A program made the position numbers and the translations under genes. From positions 1 to 31,636 of the forward strand of contig CALETE010000052.1 of the NCBI GenBank assembly GCA_937920085.1: 31,636 bases of DNA, given 5' to 3'. Of this stretch, positions 22,274 to 30,716 are shown one piece after another (the stretch's first letter is position 1; every line of letters starts with the position of its first letter). This DNA comes from an uncultured Alphaproteobacteria bacterium (GTDB lineage: Bacteria > Pseudomonadota > Alphaproteobacteria > Caulobacterales > Caulobacteraceae). The notes beneath the pieces were generated by a model, which worked only from the letters and a program-made list of their open reading frames with translations, did no database searches and was not told the origin of the DNA.

Positions 22274-22929
22274 TGGCCCAGCATTCCATCGAAAAATTCG
22301 GGTTTGATACCGTCTTTGATGGCGATGGTGATGTGCTCTTTGCCGCCCCTCGACCAAAACGTACCTTTACGGCCGAAGAGGTAGAGGTTCTTGAACAACA
22401 AGCCTTTAGGGAGGGAGAGCGCCAAGCCTTAGGGCGCATGGAAGCCTTACAGGCGCAATCCCTAGCATCGATTTCGGCCGATACCAAGTTAGCACTGAAC
22501 AGCCTGTTGGAGGTTGCGCATCGACATCGGGTCGGATGTGCAGACCTGACCCTAGCTTGTAGTCGCGCCATTGCCGATGCCGCCCTAGATGCCTTTCCGC
22601 AGGCCGTCATAAAATCTGCGATTGCTGCCTTGTCTCGGGAATTAGACTCTGCCCCACGACTGATGGTTTCGGTTCCTCCCGACATGATTGAAGGGCTGGC
22701 TCAGGTGCTGAACGATGCCGCACAGGCCATTGGCTTTGCCGGCGCCATTCAGGTGCGCTCAGATCCCTCCATGCCCCGCGCGGCCTTTACCCTCGATTTC
22801 GGTGATGGGGCCGCTGCTTATGACCCAGAAGCCGCCACCAAGAGGGTGGCTGAGGTTTTAACTGCCGCCTTAGCGTCTGAAGGCCTCCATGCCGAACCCC
22901 TTCTGCCTGTAAACGAGAGTGAATCCTGA
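22273..22929 (+). CDS. fliH: Flagellar export regulator FliH (FlbE)
   Basis: This 218-residue protein is the FliH homologue known as FlbE in Caulobacter. It would dimerise and hold back the export ATPase FliI and link it to FliN. The N-terminal KFGFDTVFD and the Phe/Glu-rich lead, the helical middle with EVEVLEQQAFREGERQAL (the GxxxG-like stretch is weak), and the C-terminal domain with LDSAPRLMVSVPPDMIEGL match the family loosely. Recognition depends strongly on position between fliG and fliN. Start and stop overlap its neighbours by one base each (TAATG, TGATG), so translation is probably coupled. Confidence 0.86.
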   Translation: MAQHSIEKFGFDTVFDGDGDVLFAAPRPKRTFTAEEVEVLEQQAFREGERQALGRMEALQAQSLASISADTKLALNSLLEVAHRHRVGCADLTLACSRAIADAALDAFPQAVIKSAIAALSRELDSAPRLMVSVPPDMIEGLAQVLNDAAQAIGFAGAIQVRSDPSMPRAAFTLDFGDGAAAYDPEAATKRVAEVLTAALASEGLHAEPLLPVNESES

Positions 22930-23270
22930 TGGCTGACACCGATACAGACCTGAAGCTGGATGACTTTGGTCCAGGTGATGTCCCGTCCATGCCAGATGGG
23001 GACACTGAAGCCCGTACCGCCTCAGATCTTGCCCCCGTCTTTGACGTTCCAGTCTCAATTTCGGCTGTCCTTGGGCGGGCGACCATGACTGTTGCGCAAC
23101 TCCTGCAGCTCACCTCTGGCAGCATTTTGGAGCTCGACCGCAAGGTGGGCGAGTCCATCGACATTTATGTGAATAACCGGCTGGTCGCCCGCGGAGAGGT
23201 CGTCATCGTCGACGAGCGTCTGGGCGTGACCATGACTGAAATCATCAAGGACGGAGACTCCCAGTCCTAA
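22929..23270 (+). CDS. fliN: Flagellar motor switch protein FliN
   Basis: FliN builds the base of the C ring together with FliM and anchors FliH-FliI. The 113-residue protein has an acidic, disordered N-terminus (first 35 residues) and a SpoA domain: VPVSISAVLGRATMTVAQLLQLTSGSILELDRKVGESIDIYV, NRLVARGEVVIVDERLGVTMTEII. This is the usual architecture and length. It overlaps fliH and lies 29 bases before flbD. No fliM is present in this operon, as in Caulobacter. Confidence 0.95.
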   Translation: MADTDTDLKLDDFGPGDVPSMPDGDTEARTASDLAPVFDVPVSISAVLGRATMTVAQLLQLTSGSILELDRKVGESIDIYVNNRLVARGEVVIVDERLGVTMTEIIKDGDSQS

Positions 23271-23299
23271 GGGACAGGGTGTCGATAGGAGAGAAGAGT

Positions 23300-24667
23300 A
23301 TGCGACTTCTGGTCGTCGGACAGTTGAACGGACAATTGGCGTCCGCTGTGAAAATGGCTATGGCGGCCGGTGCCAAGGTCAGTCATGTGGAGACTATTGC
23401 AGCAGCGACCCACGCCTTGAGGGCCGGCCAGGGTGCCGACCTAATGCTGGTCGACTATGATCTCGATATCGCGGCCCTGATCGCGGCAAACGAAGCTGAG
23501 CGGATCAGAGTCCCCATTGTCGCCTGCGGCGTAGACCCCGACGCCCAAAAAGCCGGTGACGCCATTCGCGCAGGGGCCAAGGAGTTCATTCCCCTACCGC
23601 CAGAAGCCGAAATGATCGCAGCCGTCCTGGCGGCTGTCTCCGATGACAACAAACCGATGATTGTTCGCGATCCGGCCATGCAGTCCGTAATCGGCCTTGC
23701 AGATCAAATTGCCGGTTCTGAGGCTTCAATCCTGATCACGGGCGAGAGCGGGTCGGGTAAAGAAGTTATTGCGCGCTATGTCCATCAGAAATCCCGTCGC
23801 GCCAGCAGACCCTTTATCTCTGTGAATTGCGCCGCGATCCCAGAGAACCTGCTCGAGAGCGAACTCTTTGGCCATGAAAAGGGTGCCTTCACCGGCGCCC
23901 TTGCCCGCCGGATAGGTAAGTTTGAAGAAGCCAATGGCGGGACCTTGCTGCTGGACGAAATCTCCGAAATGGACACGCGGTTGCAGGCCAAACTCCTGCG
24001 CGCCATTCAGGAGCGGGAGATCGATCGGGTTGGCGGATCCAAGCCCGTCAAGGTCGATATCCGCATTCTTGCCACCTCAAACCGCGATCTGGTCGTTGCA
24101 GTCAAAGAAGGTACCTTCCGCGAAGACCTGCTTTACCGCCTGAATGTCGTAAACCTGCGGCTCCCACCCTTGCGGGAGCGTCCAGGCGATATTGTTGCCC
24201 TGGCCGAGTTTTTCGTAAAAAAATACGCTGCCGCCAATGGAACACCGGCCCGCGACCTGTCCGCCGAAGCTAAGCGAAGATTGGCGGGGCATCGCTGGCC
24301 TGGCAATGTGCGCGAGCTAGAAAATGCCATGCATCGCGCAGTTCTGCTGGCCTCGGGGCCCGAGATTGAAGAGACGGCCATCCGCTTGCCCGATGGTCAG
24401 CCCTTAGCACCAGCCGACGTCGGAACCCTCACGGCGATGGCCGCAGCCTCCGCTGCGGAGGCCGCGAGCCGCGGCTTTGTCGGCCAGACGGTTGCAGAGA
24501 TGGAGCAACAGCTGATTATCGATACCCTAGAGCACTGCCTGGGCAATCGCACCCATGCCGCCAATATTCTGGGGATTTCGATCCGCACCTTACGAAACAA
24601 GCTCAAAGAGTACTCCGACGCCGGCGTCTCTGTACCGGCCCCACAAATGGGCTTTCACGCCGCATAG
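23300..24667 (+). CDS. flbD: Sigma-54 activator FlbD
   Basis: FlbD activates late flagellar genes with sigma-54 and represses fliF in Caulobacter. The 455-residue protein has an N-terminal receiver-like domain (1-115), an AAA+ domain with Walker A GESGSGKE (148-155), GAFTGA (195-200), Walker B LLLDE (216-220) and the arginine stretch FREDLLYRLN. A Fis-type helix-turn-helix (about 401-437, ANILGISIRTLRNKL) ends the chain. The receiver shows VDYDLD in place of a clear phosphate-accepting pocket, as reported for FlbD, which is instead controlled by FliX. ATG 23300 is chosen for AGGAG at 23287-23291; GTG 23279 is in frame. Confidence 0.94.
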   Translation: MRLLVVGQLNGQLASAVKMAMAAGAKVSHVETIAAATHALRAGQGADLMLVDYDLDIAALIAANEAERIRVPIVACGVDPDAQKAGDAIRAGAKEFIPLPPEAEMIAAVLAAVSDDNKPMIVRDPAMQSVIGLADQIAGSEASILITGESGSGKEVIARYVHQKSRRASRPFISVNCAAIPENLLESELFGHEKGAFTGALARRIGKFEEANGGTLLLDEISEMDTRLQAKLLRAIQEREIDRVGGSKPVKVDIRILATSNRDLVVAVKEGTFREDLLYRLNVVNLRLPPLRERPGDIVALAEFFVKKYAAANGTPARDLSAEAKRRLAGHRWPGNVRELENAMHRAVLLASGPEIEETAIRLPDGQPLAPADVGTLTAMAAASAAEAASRGFVGQTVAEMEQQLIIDTLEHCLGNRTHAANILGISIRTLRNKLKEYSDAGVSVPAPQMGFHAA

Positions 24668-24675
24668 TGTGATCT

Positions 24676-26769
24676 TTGGCTGACACCAGTTTCTTCGGGG
24701 CCGCGCGCCCCACCGGCAGAGAAGTCTTTGGCTGGTTGGCCCAAGGCGAAGTCGCCATGGCGGTCGGCGTCATCGGCGTCATCGTGCTTATGATCTTGCC
24801 TGTGCCGTCCTTCATGTTGGACGGGCTGCTGTCACTTTCGATCACGTCGGCGGTCTTGATCTTGATGACGTCGCTGTTCATCAAGCGGCCGCTGGAATTT
24901 ACGGCCTTTCCGACGGTTCTACTGGTCACCACCTTGTTCCGTCTTGCCCTCAATATCGCGTCAACGCGGTTGATATTGGGCCATGGCCATGAGGGTGCCC
25001 ATGGTGCCGGTAAGGTCATTGAGAGCTTTGGCCGCCTGATGACCGGCGGCAGTTTCGCCATCGGTCTGATCGTCTTCGCCATTCTGGTGATCGTAAACTT
25101 CGTGGTCATCACCAAGGGCTCGGGGCGGATCGCAGAAGTTGCCGCTCGCTTTACCTTGGACTCCATGCCCGGCAAGCAGATGGCCATCGATGCTGATCTG
25201 TCAGCGGGCCTCATTGACGAAGCGGCGGCTAAGCATCGCCGGAAGGAATTGGAGCAGGAGTCGACCTTCTTCGGCTCGATGGACGGTGCCTCGAAATTCG
25301 TGCGTGGCGATGCCGTCGCAGGCCTGATCATTGTGGCCATCAATGTTATCGGCGGTATTCTGATCGGTGTACTCCAGCACCACATGCCGATCGCAGATGC
25401 GGCGGCAAGTTACACCATCATGACCATTGGCGATGGTCTGGTCAGCCAGATCCCTGCCCTGATTATTTCGATTGCCGCTGGCTTCCTGGTCTCAAAGGCA
25501 GGGGTCGAAGGCTCGGCTGACAAGGCCCTGGTCGCACAGTTGGCCATGAACCCGGTCGCCTTGGGCATGGTGTCGGCGGCTGCTGGCGTTATCGCCTTTA
25601 TCCCGGGCATGCCGATCATCCCCTTTGCCCTGGTGTCTATCGCTGCAGGATCCCTGGCTTGGCGGCGTTCCCATGCGCCTGAAGTCATTGACCCTGCTGA
25701 TCTTGCACTCCCGGAACCCAAGGCTGAAGATCAGGAAGAACCCATCAGCCAGACCCTGGCCATTGACGAAATCAAGATAGAGCTGGGCTATGGCCTCCTG
25801 CCCCTGATCAACGACCTTGAAGGCCGCCGCCTTACCGACCAAATCAAAGCCCTGCGTCGCACCCTGGCTTCTGACTTCGGCTTCGTCATGCCCTCGGTCA
25901 GAATTCTTGATAATATGCGGCTGAATTCCCAGGGCTACATGATCCGCATTAAGGAGATGGAGGCTGGCAGCGGCGAAGTTCGGCTGGGACACCTCATGGC
26001 TATGGACCCTCGGGGTGGCCAGGTTGAAATTCCTGGCGAACACATGCGTGAGCCCGCCTTTGGCCTGCCAGCCACATGGATTGACGAAAATCTAAGGGAA
26101 GAAGCCACCTTCCGCGGATACACAATTGTTGATCCCGCGACGGTGCTGACCACTCACCTCACTGAAATTCTCAAAGAAAACATGCCGGACCTCCTCTCCT
26201 ATTCAGAGGTGCAGAAGCTGCTGAAGGACCTTCCGGGAGAGCAAAAGAAGCTGGTGGAGGATTTGGTTCCCGCCATTGTTTCCGCCACGACCATTCAGCG
26301 TGTTCTGCAAGCCCTGCTGCGCGAGCGGGTTTCGATCCGTGACCTGCCAGCTATCCTGGAAGGCATTGGCGAGGCGGCCCCCCATACGCCTTCGATTACC
26401 CTGCTGGTCGAGCAAGTGCGGTCGCGGCTTTCGAGGCAATTGTCCTTCTCTCACCGTGATGACGAAGGCGCCCTGCCCATCGTGACCATGTCGGCCGATT
26501 GGGAAAATGCATTCGCCGAGTCCCTGGTGGGTTCTGGTGACGAAAAGCAATTGGCCATGGCCCCCTCAAGACTGCAGGAGTTCATTCGCGCGGTCAGGGA
26601 TTCCTTTGAACATGCCGCCCTGGCGGGTGACTCTCCCGTGCTGCTGACGAGTCCACAGATAAGGCCCTATGTTCGATCGATCATTGAAAGATTCCGCGGA
26701 CAAACCCCGGTGATGAGCCAAAATGAAGTTCATCCGCGGGCCCGTTTGAAGACCGTTGGAACCATCTAA
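24676..26769 (+). CDS. flhA: Flagellar export gate protein FlhA
   Basis: FlhA is the large gate protein of the flagellar export apparatus in the inner membrane. The 697-residue protein has about eight membrane segments in its N-terminal half, including FPTVLLVTTLFRLALNIAS and, between them, the FHIPEP signature region GRIAEVAARFTLDSMPGKQMAIDADLSAG with its conserved proton-path Asp. The cytoplasmic C-terminal half binds substrates and chaperones (LGYGLLPLIND, IRDLPAILEGIGEAAPHT). The start is TTG 24676, eight bases after the flbD stop, without an evident ribosome site, so coupling to flbD translation is likely. It completes the fliF operon. Confidence 0.96.
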   Translation: MADTSFFGAARPTGREVFGWLAQGEVAMAVGVIGVIVLMILPVPSFMLDGLLSLSITSAVLILMTSLFIKRPLEFTAFPTVLLVTTLFRLALNIASTRLILGHGHEGAHGAGKVIESFGRLMTGGSFAIGLIVFAILVIVNFVVITKGSGRIAEVAARFTLDSMPGKQMAIDADLSAGLIDEAAAKHRRKELEQESTFFGSMDGASKFVRGDAVAGLIIVAINVIGGILIGVLQHHMPIADAAASYTIMTIGDGLVSQIPALIISIAAGFLVSKAGVEGSADKALVAQLAMNPVALGMVSAAAGVIAFIPGMPIIPFALVSIAAGSLAWRRSHAPEVIDPADLALPEPKAEDQEEPISQTLAIDEIKIELGYGLLPLINDLEGRRLTDQIKALRRTLASDFGFVMPSVRILDNMRLNSQGYMIRIKEMEAGSGEVRLGHLMAMDPRGGQVEIPGEHMREPAFGLPATWIDENLREEATFRGYTIVDPATVLTTHLTEILKENMPDLLSYSEVQKLLKDLPGEQKKLVEDLVPAIVSATTIQRVLQALLRERVSIRDLPAILEGIGEAAPHTPSITLLVEQVRSRLSRQLSFSHRDDEGALPIVTMSADWENAFAESLVGSGDEKQLAMAPSRLQEFIRAVRDSFEHAALAGDSPVLLTSPQIRPYVRSIIERFRGQTPVMSQNEVHPRARLKTVGTI

Positions 26770-26854
26770 GTCACACGGCCCGTTGCAGCCGACGCCTAGC
26801 GCTGATAGCGGTGCCAACGGGGGACCATGGTGGCGTCCCGATCTTGAGACTCCT

Positions 26855-27250
26855 ATGCGCCAACCTCGACTGAATGCCATTCGCGGAAGCTTGCCAAAGT
26901 CCTTGTTCTGGGACCTGCTAAGCTTCGAAAAACTCATGGCCCCTCAGGTGATTCACCTGATCTATTGGTCAGGGTTAGGGTTCATCGCCCTGATTGCCTT
27001 TGGGATCATCGGCAGCGCTATCGGTGTGGCGATTCGCGAAGAGATGCTGATGGGCATCTTACTCGCGGTATCCGTCTTGGTCGGCGGTGCCCTTGTCATC
27101 ACCGTATTAGTCTTGCTCTGGCGCGCGTTTTGCGAACTCTATGTCGCACTCTTCCGCCTGAGCGACGATCTGCATGCCATTCGGCTGGCTACGGTCGCTG
27201 AGGCCGCTGCAAGGGCCACACAGGACCCTGCAGGCCATGAGCCTTCCTGA
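26855..27250 (+). CDS. DUF4282-family membrane protein
   Basis: The protein (131 residues from this start) has LFWDLLSFEKLMAPQVIHLIYWSG followed by two strong membrane segments (GFIALIAFGIIGSAIG and LMGILLAVSVLVGGALVITVLVLLW), then the FCELYVALFRLSDDLHAIR block typical of DUF4282. The function of the family is unknown. ATG 26855 is preferred; TTG 26756 and 26783 are in frame and would add a Pro-rich N-terminus that overlaps the end of flhA. The next gene starts 11 bases before its stop, so it belongs to the same transcript as the acetyltransferase. Whether it takes part in flagellar work is open. Confidence 0.8.
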   Translation: MRQPRLNAIRGSLPKSLFWDLLSFEKLMAPQVIHLIYWSGLGFIALIAFGIIGSAIGVAIREEMLMGILLAVSVLVGGALVITVLVLLWRAFCELYVALFRLSDDLHAIRLATVAEAAARATQDPAGHEPS

Positions 27251-27677
27251 AAAAGCCCTATTAATTGAGGCGAGCTCCGCACCGCCTCAAGCGGCATATC
27301 AGGAATTATGGGAGGTCTTAAAGGCCTTCAACGTGTCCGCGGTCGGCCACTGTGAAAACGATCCCTTTGCAGTTTTGCTGCGAGATCCGGAGACCCTCTC
27401 GGTTGTTGGCGGAGTCTGGGGCCGATCTGTCTGGGACTCGTTCTATGTGGACATGCTTGTGGCCCCGGAGGGCCATCGTGGGTCTGGCCACGGTCGCAAG
27501 CTGATGGTCCAGGTCGAGGCAGAAGCCCGAACACGGGGATGCAGAAACCTTTGGCTCGACACCTTTGCCTTCCAAGCGCGGCCCTTTTACGAAAAGCTCG
27601 GGTTTCGCGTCTTTGGACAAATCGACGGCCCAAAGCCCATGTTCCCGCGCTATTTCATGATCAAGGACCTGGACTGA
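27237..27677 (+). CDS. GNAT-family N-acetyltransferase
   Basis: The 146-residue protein has the GNAT core: strand VDMLVAPEGHRGSGHGRKLM, where HRGSGHG is the acetyl-CoA pyrophosphate loop, then VEAEARTRGCRNLWLDTFAFQARPFYEKLGFRVFGQI, the usual C-terminal helix and strand with the FYEKLGF signature. It would move an acetyl group from acetyl-CoA to an amine; the acceptor is unknown. It starts inside the end of the DUF4282 gene. Confidence 0.88.
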   Translation: MSLPEKALLIEASSAPPQAAYQELWEVLKAFNVSAVGHCENDPFAVLLRDPETLSVVGGVWGRSVWDSFYVDMLVAPEGHRGSGHGRKLMVQVEAEARTRGCRNLWLDTFAFQARPFYEKLGFRVFGQIDGPKPMFPRYFMIKDLD

Positions 27678-27740
27678 CGCATTTCGGCCGCTTTGGAACG
27701 ACAGGCGGTCGCGGACGCCTAAAACTCTGAGGAGCCACCT

Positions 27741-28628
27741 ATGCCCACCTATGACTTCGTCACCCTAGACGTCTTTACTGACCAAAGGTTTGGCGGAAAT
27801 CAGTTGGCTGTTTTCCCTGACGCCAGGGGCCTGTCCGATGCCGATATGCAGGCATTGGCGACCGAGTTCAACTATGCCGAAACCACCTTTGTCCTGCCAC
27901 CGGAGGACCCCCGACACACCGCACGGGTGCGCATTTTCAACACGACAGCAGAAATGCCTTTCGCCGGACATCCCAATGTCGGTACCGGCTATGTCCTGGC
28001 TGGAAAGGGCCTAAGCAAAGAAGGTGTGCTGAGATTTGAAGAACTGGCAGGGATCGTGTCAGTGAAGGTAAAATATGATCCGACGGGCGCAATAGTCGGC
28101 GCAGAGATCGACGCCCCTCAGGCCCTGTCGTTAGGCTTGGAATTCACCCCCGAGCAAATCGCTCTGTGCGCCGGGCTTGCAAAGGAAGATGTTCTGATCT
28201 CCGGCCACAAACCTGTGCAGGGCTCGGTGGGTGTCGACTTTGTCTTTGCCGAAGTGACCCTTGAGGCGCTTGGTCGCGCAAGGCCCGATGTCGCGGCCTT
28301 TGAGGCCTTGGCAGAAGGCCTTGAGGGGTTTTCCATGCGTCTATCCCTGCACCTCTATGCCAGGGACGGTAATATGATCCGGGCGCGAATGTTCTCGCCC
28401 CTAACGGGCACCTACGAGGATGCGGCCACGGGGAGTGCCAATGCAACACTTGGGGCCTTGCTGCTGTCTTTGACCTCAGACGAGGCCGCTGAGTATGTCG
28501 TGAGCCAGGGGATCGAAATTGGCCGCCCGAGCCTTCTTCAGGTTTCGGCGCGCAGGTCGGCCGATGGCGTGCGCGCCTCGGTGGGCGGAGGTTGCGTTCT
28601 TATGTTCCGGGGCCAGGTGACACTCTAG
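27741..28628 (+). CDS. PhzF-family isomerase/epimerase-like protein
   Basis: The 295-residue protein has the PhzF fold with its repeated domains: LDVFTDQRFGGNQLAVF at the start, the catalytic-site segment FNYAETTFV (Glu47), IFNTTAEMPFAGHPNVGTGYVLA and, in the second half, GTYEDAATGSANATLGALLL. PhzF itself isomerises an intermediate in phenazine synthesis, but most bacterial homologues lack phenazine genes and have unknown substrates; none of those genes is present here. AGGAG lies nine bases upstream of the ATG. It converges on fliJ with 40 bases between the stops. Confidence 0.9.
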   Translation: MPTYDFVTLDVFTDQRFGGNQLAVFPDARGLSDADMQALATEFNYAETTFVLPPEDPRHTARVRIFNTTAEMPFAGHPNVGTGYVLAGKGLSKEGVLRFEELAGIVSVKVKYDPTGAIVGAEIDAPQALSLGLEFTPEQIALCAGLAKEDVLISGHKPVQGSVGVDFVFAEVTLEALGRARPDVAAFEALAEGLEGFSMRLSLHLYARDGNMIRARMFSPLTGTYEDAATGSANATLGALLLSLTSDEAAEYVVSQGIEIGRPSLLQVSARRSADGVRASVGGGCVLMFRGQVTL

Positions 28629-28668
28629 AGCCCGCCAGAACAGGGCCAGTGGGTGAGTTAGCCCACCG

Positions 28669-29079
28669 TCATGATCGCATGGTCCGTCTCAGGCCCATTT
28701 CATCCATGGCCGCCGACTCAATTCTGTTCGCAGTCTTCAGGCGATCGAGGCGATGGGCTTCGGCAACCTGCTCGTACTTCTTTTGCTCTTCAAAAGCCAA
28801 GGCAAGGGCATCGCGAGCGCCTGCTTCCTCCAGGAGGATGCGATCGATCTCGATCTGAGCCAAAGCCTTACGAGACCGCAAGCCCTCGACAAAGGCCATA
28901 TGATACTGAGCCGCTTCAGGATTACGTTTAGCGTGTTGAGCCTCAGACTCCCCCTGGGCCTCAAGCATGACGAGCCGCATTTCCGCCTGCAGCCGCCGGT
29001 CTACGATTTCGGACAGGCGTTTCTGGAGGACCTCAACTTCGTAGCCCGCCAATTTGATTAGGCTGTCTGTCCAACTCAC
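28669..29079 (-). CDS. fliJ: Flagellar export chaperone FliJ
   Basis: The 136-residue protein is almost entirely charged helix, as expected for the coiled-coil stalk FliJ, which sits in the centre of the FliI ring and contacts FlhA. Regular heptad-like stretches run from LAGYEVEVLQKRLSEIVDRRLQAEMRLV to the end. Sequence alone would be weak evidence. The assignment rests on the four-base overlap with fliI (GTGA) and the family-typical length. Its start is GTG 29077-29079. Confidence 0.85.
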   Translation of the reverse strand: MSWTDSLIKLAGYEVEVLQKRLSEIVDRRLQAEMRLVMLEAQGESEAQHAKRNPEAAQYHMAFVEGLRSRKALAQIEIDRILLEEAGARDALALAFEEQKKYEQVAEAHRLDRLKTANRIESAAMDEMGLRRTMRS

Positions 29080-30413
29080 GCGGCATCACTCATCAGGATA
29101 TTTGCTAGACTCTCAAAGCTGTCAGGCAAGCTCGTGGCTTCGTCCTTGTCCTGGCTCAGAAAAGACTCAAGGGCGGGGTTTAAGCGAATGGCCCGGTCGA
29201 CCTGGGGATCAGCACCAGCCCGGTAGGCGCCGATACGGATCAGTTCTTCCATATTGGCATAGGCCGCCAGGGTCTGACGGGCGTGTTTAACGATTTCGCG
29301 CTCGTGGGGCTCATGGCAGCCTGGCATGGTCCGGCTGATGGACTTCAGCACATTGATCGCCGGGAAGCGCCCCCGCTCTGCTATGGCGCGCTCCATGACG
29401 ATATGCCCATCGAGAATGCCGCGGACAGCATCTGCAATCGGTTCGTTATGGTCATCGCCATCCACCAGCACGGTGAAGAGCCCGGTAATCGGTCCGGCGG
29501 TGGTGCCATCTGCGCGAATAGGCCCAGGCCCAGCGCGCTCAAGAAGCTTAGGGAGCTCTGTAAAGACTGTCGGGGTATAGCCCTTGGTGGTGGGTGGCTC
29601 CCCTGCGGCGAGACCGATTTCGCGCTGGGCCATGGCAAAGCGCGTTACGGAGTCCATCAGGCAGAGGACTTCCATGTCCTGGTCCCGAAGATACTCGGCT
29701 ATGGCCAAAGTCATATAGGCGGCTTGGCGTCGTTTCAGGGCCGGCTCGTCAGAAGTTGCAACCACGACAATGGCGCGCTTCAGCCCCTCGGGGCCGAGGG
29801 TCTCCTCAATGAATTCTCGAACCTCGCGACCCCGTTCGCCGATCAGGCCCACGACGACCGCATCGCAATCCGCCTGCTTGGCTAGCATCGACAAGAGGAC
29901 GGACTTGCCAACCCCAGACCCTGCGAAAACCCCAAGCCGCTGGCCCCGACAGCAGGTGGTGAAGACATTCATGGCGCGAACGCCTAGGTCTAATCGCTCG
30001 CCAACCCGGCCGCGGGCATGGGCAGCTGGAGGTGCGGCCCTGAGCGGATATCCTGCCAAGCCCTGCGGCAAGGGCCCTAGGCCATCGATAGGCTGTCCAA
30101 AGGCGTCGATAATCCGTCCAAGCCAAGCCTTGGTCGGATAGACAGCAGAGCCGAGGTCATCAATCCGGATTTCAGCCCCCGGAGCGACCCCTTCCACGGG
30201 GCCAAAGGGCATGAGCAAGGCGCGGGAATCTCTGAAGCCAACAACTTCGGCCGCGAGCGGCTTGGCCCCCCGGCGGACAATCTCAGCGCGGGATCCGATG
30301 GAGAGCCGGCTCAGGCCGCCCCGAGCCTCGATCAGAAGGCCATTCACCGCCGCAACCCGACCGGTCACGGTCAAGGGATCGAGGCGCTCAACGGCGGCGA
30401 CGAGGCTCTTCAC
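29076..30413 (-). CDS. fliI: Flagellar export ATPase FliI
   Basis: FliI energises export of flagellar parts and resembles the beta subunit of F1 ATPase. The 445-residue protein has an N-terminal barrel, Walker A GVFAGSGVGKSVLL (Lys near residue 170), GLIGERGREVREFIEE, Walker B MEVLCLMDSVTRFAMAQREI and the C-terminal EELIRIGAYRAGADPQVDRAI block. GTG 30411-30413 is preferred because GGAG lies ten bases upstream; TTG 30420-30422 is three codons earlier but would have that site only one base away. The gene for a small membrane protein precedes it in the same direction and fliJ follows with overlap. Confidence 0.95.
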   Translation of the reverse strand: MKSLVAAVERLDPLTVTGRVAAVNGLLIEARGGLSRLSIGSRAEIVRRGAKPLAAEVVGFRDSRALLMPFGPVEGVAPGAEIRIDDLGSAVYPTKAWLGRIIDAFGQPIDGLGPLPQGLAGYPLRAAPPAAHARGRVGERLDLGVRAMNVFTTCCRGQRLGVFAGSGVGKSVLLSMLAKQADCDAVVVGLIGERGREVREFIEETLGPEGLKRAIVVVATSDEPALKRRQAAYMTLAIAEYLRDQDMEVLCLMDSVTRFAMAQREIGLAAGEPPTTKGYTPTVFTELPKLLERAGPGPIRADGTTAGPITGLFTVLVDGDDHNEPIADAVRGILDGHIVMERAIAERGRFPAINVLKSISRTMPGCHEPHEREIVKHARQTLAAYANMEELIRIGAYRAGADPQVDRAIRLNPALESFLSQDKDEATSLPDSFESLANILMSDAA

Positions 30414-30470
30414 AGGACGCAAACTCCGGGAGCGAGTTCGACCTGACTCGCGACCCCCGTAGAATCGGCC

Positions 30471-30716
30471 CTAGGCCCTTAACTCCTCGTGAAGATTCCC
30501 TCGACCTGTCCGCTGAACCATCAGTCCCAAAGCAAAGCCGATCAGCACGCCAAAGGCAAAATAGGTGACCGGTCTCCGACGAATATCATCGCTGATATCG
30601 AAGCGTGCCACCCGCGCCCTTTCGCCGGGGGCATGACGGGTGGAGTCAGCGGCGTCCTCAGCGTCGGAGAGCCCTGCGCCAGCCTCAGCCATGGCAGGCC
30701 ATTCAGAAGCAAACAT
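30471..30716 (-). CDS. Small one-helix membrane protein upstream of fliI
   Basis: An 81-residue protein has an acidic, Ala-rich N-terminus (residues 1-45) and one strong membrane segment near the end (TYFAFGVLIGFALGLMV), flanked by RRRP and QRTGRG. This resembles the C-terminus of the DUF883/ElaB group of membrane-attached proteins but is too short to assign. It lies 57 bases upstream of fliI on the same strand with GGAG before its ATG, so it may be cotranscribed with fliIJ. A flagellar role is possible but not shown. Confidence 0.65.
   Translation of the reverse strand: MFASEWPAMAEAGAGLSDAEDAADSTRHAPGERARVARFDISDDIRRRPVTYFAFGVLIGFALGLMVQRTGRGNLHEELRA

Noticed and set aside
28649..28667. Short inverted repeat between phzF-like and fliJ genes considered as a two-way terminator
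   Set aside because: Only about five base pairs with an eight-base loop and no T run on either strand.
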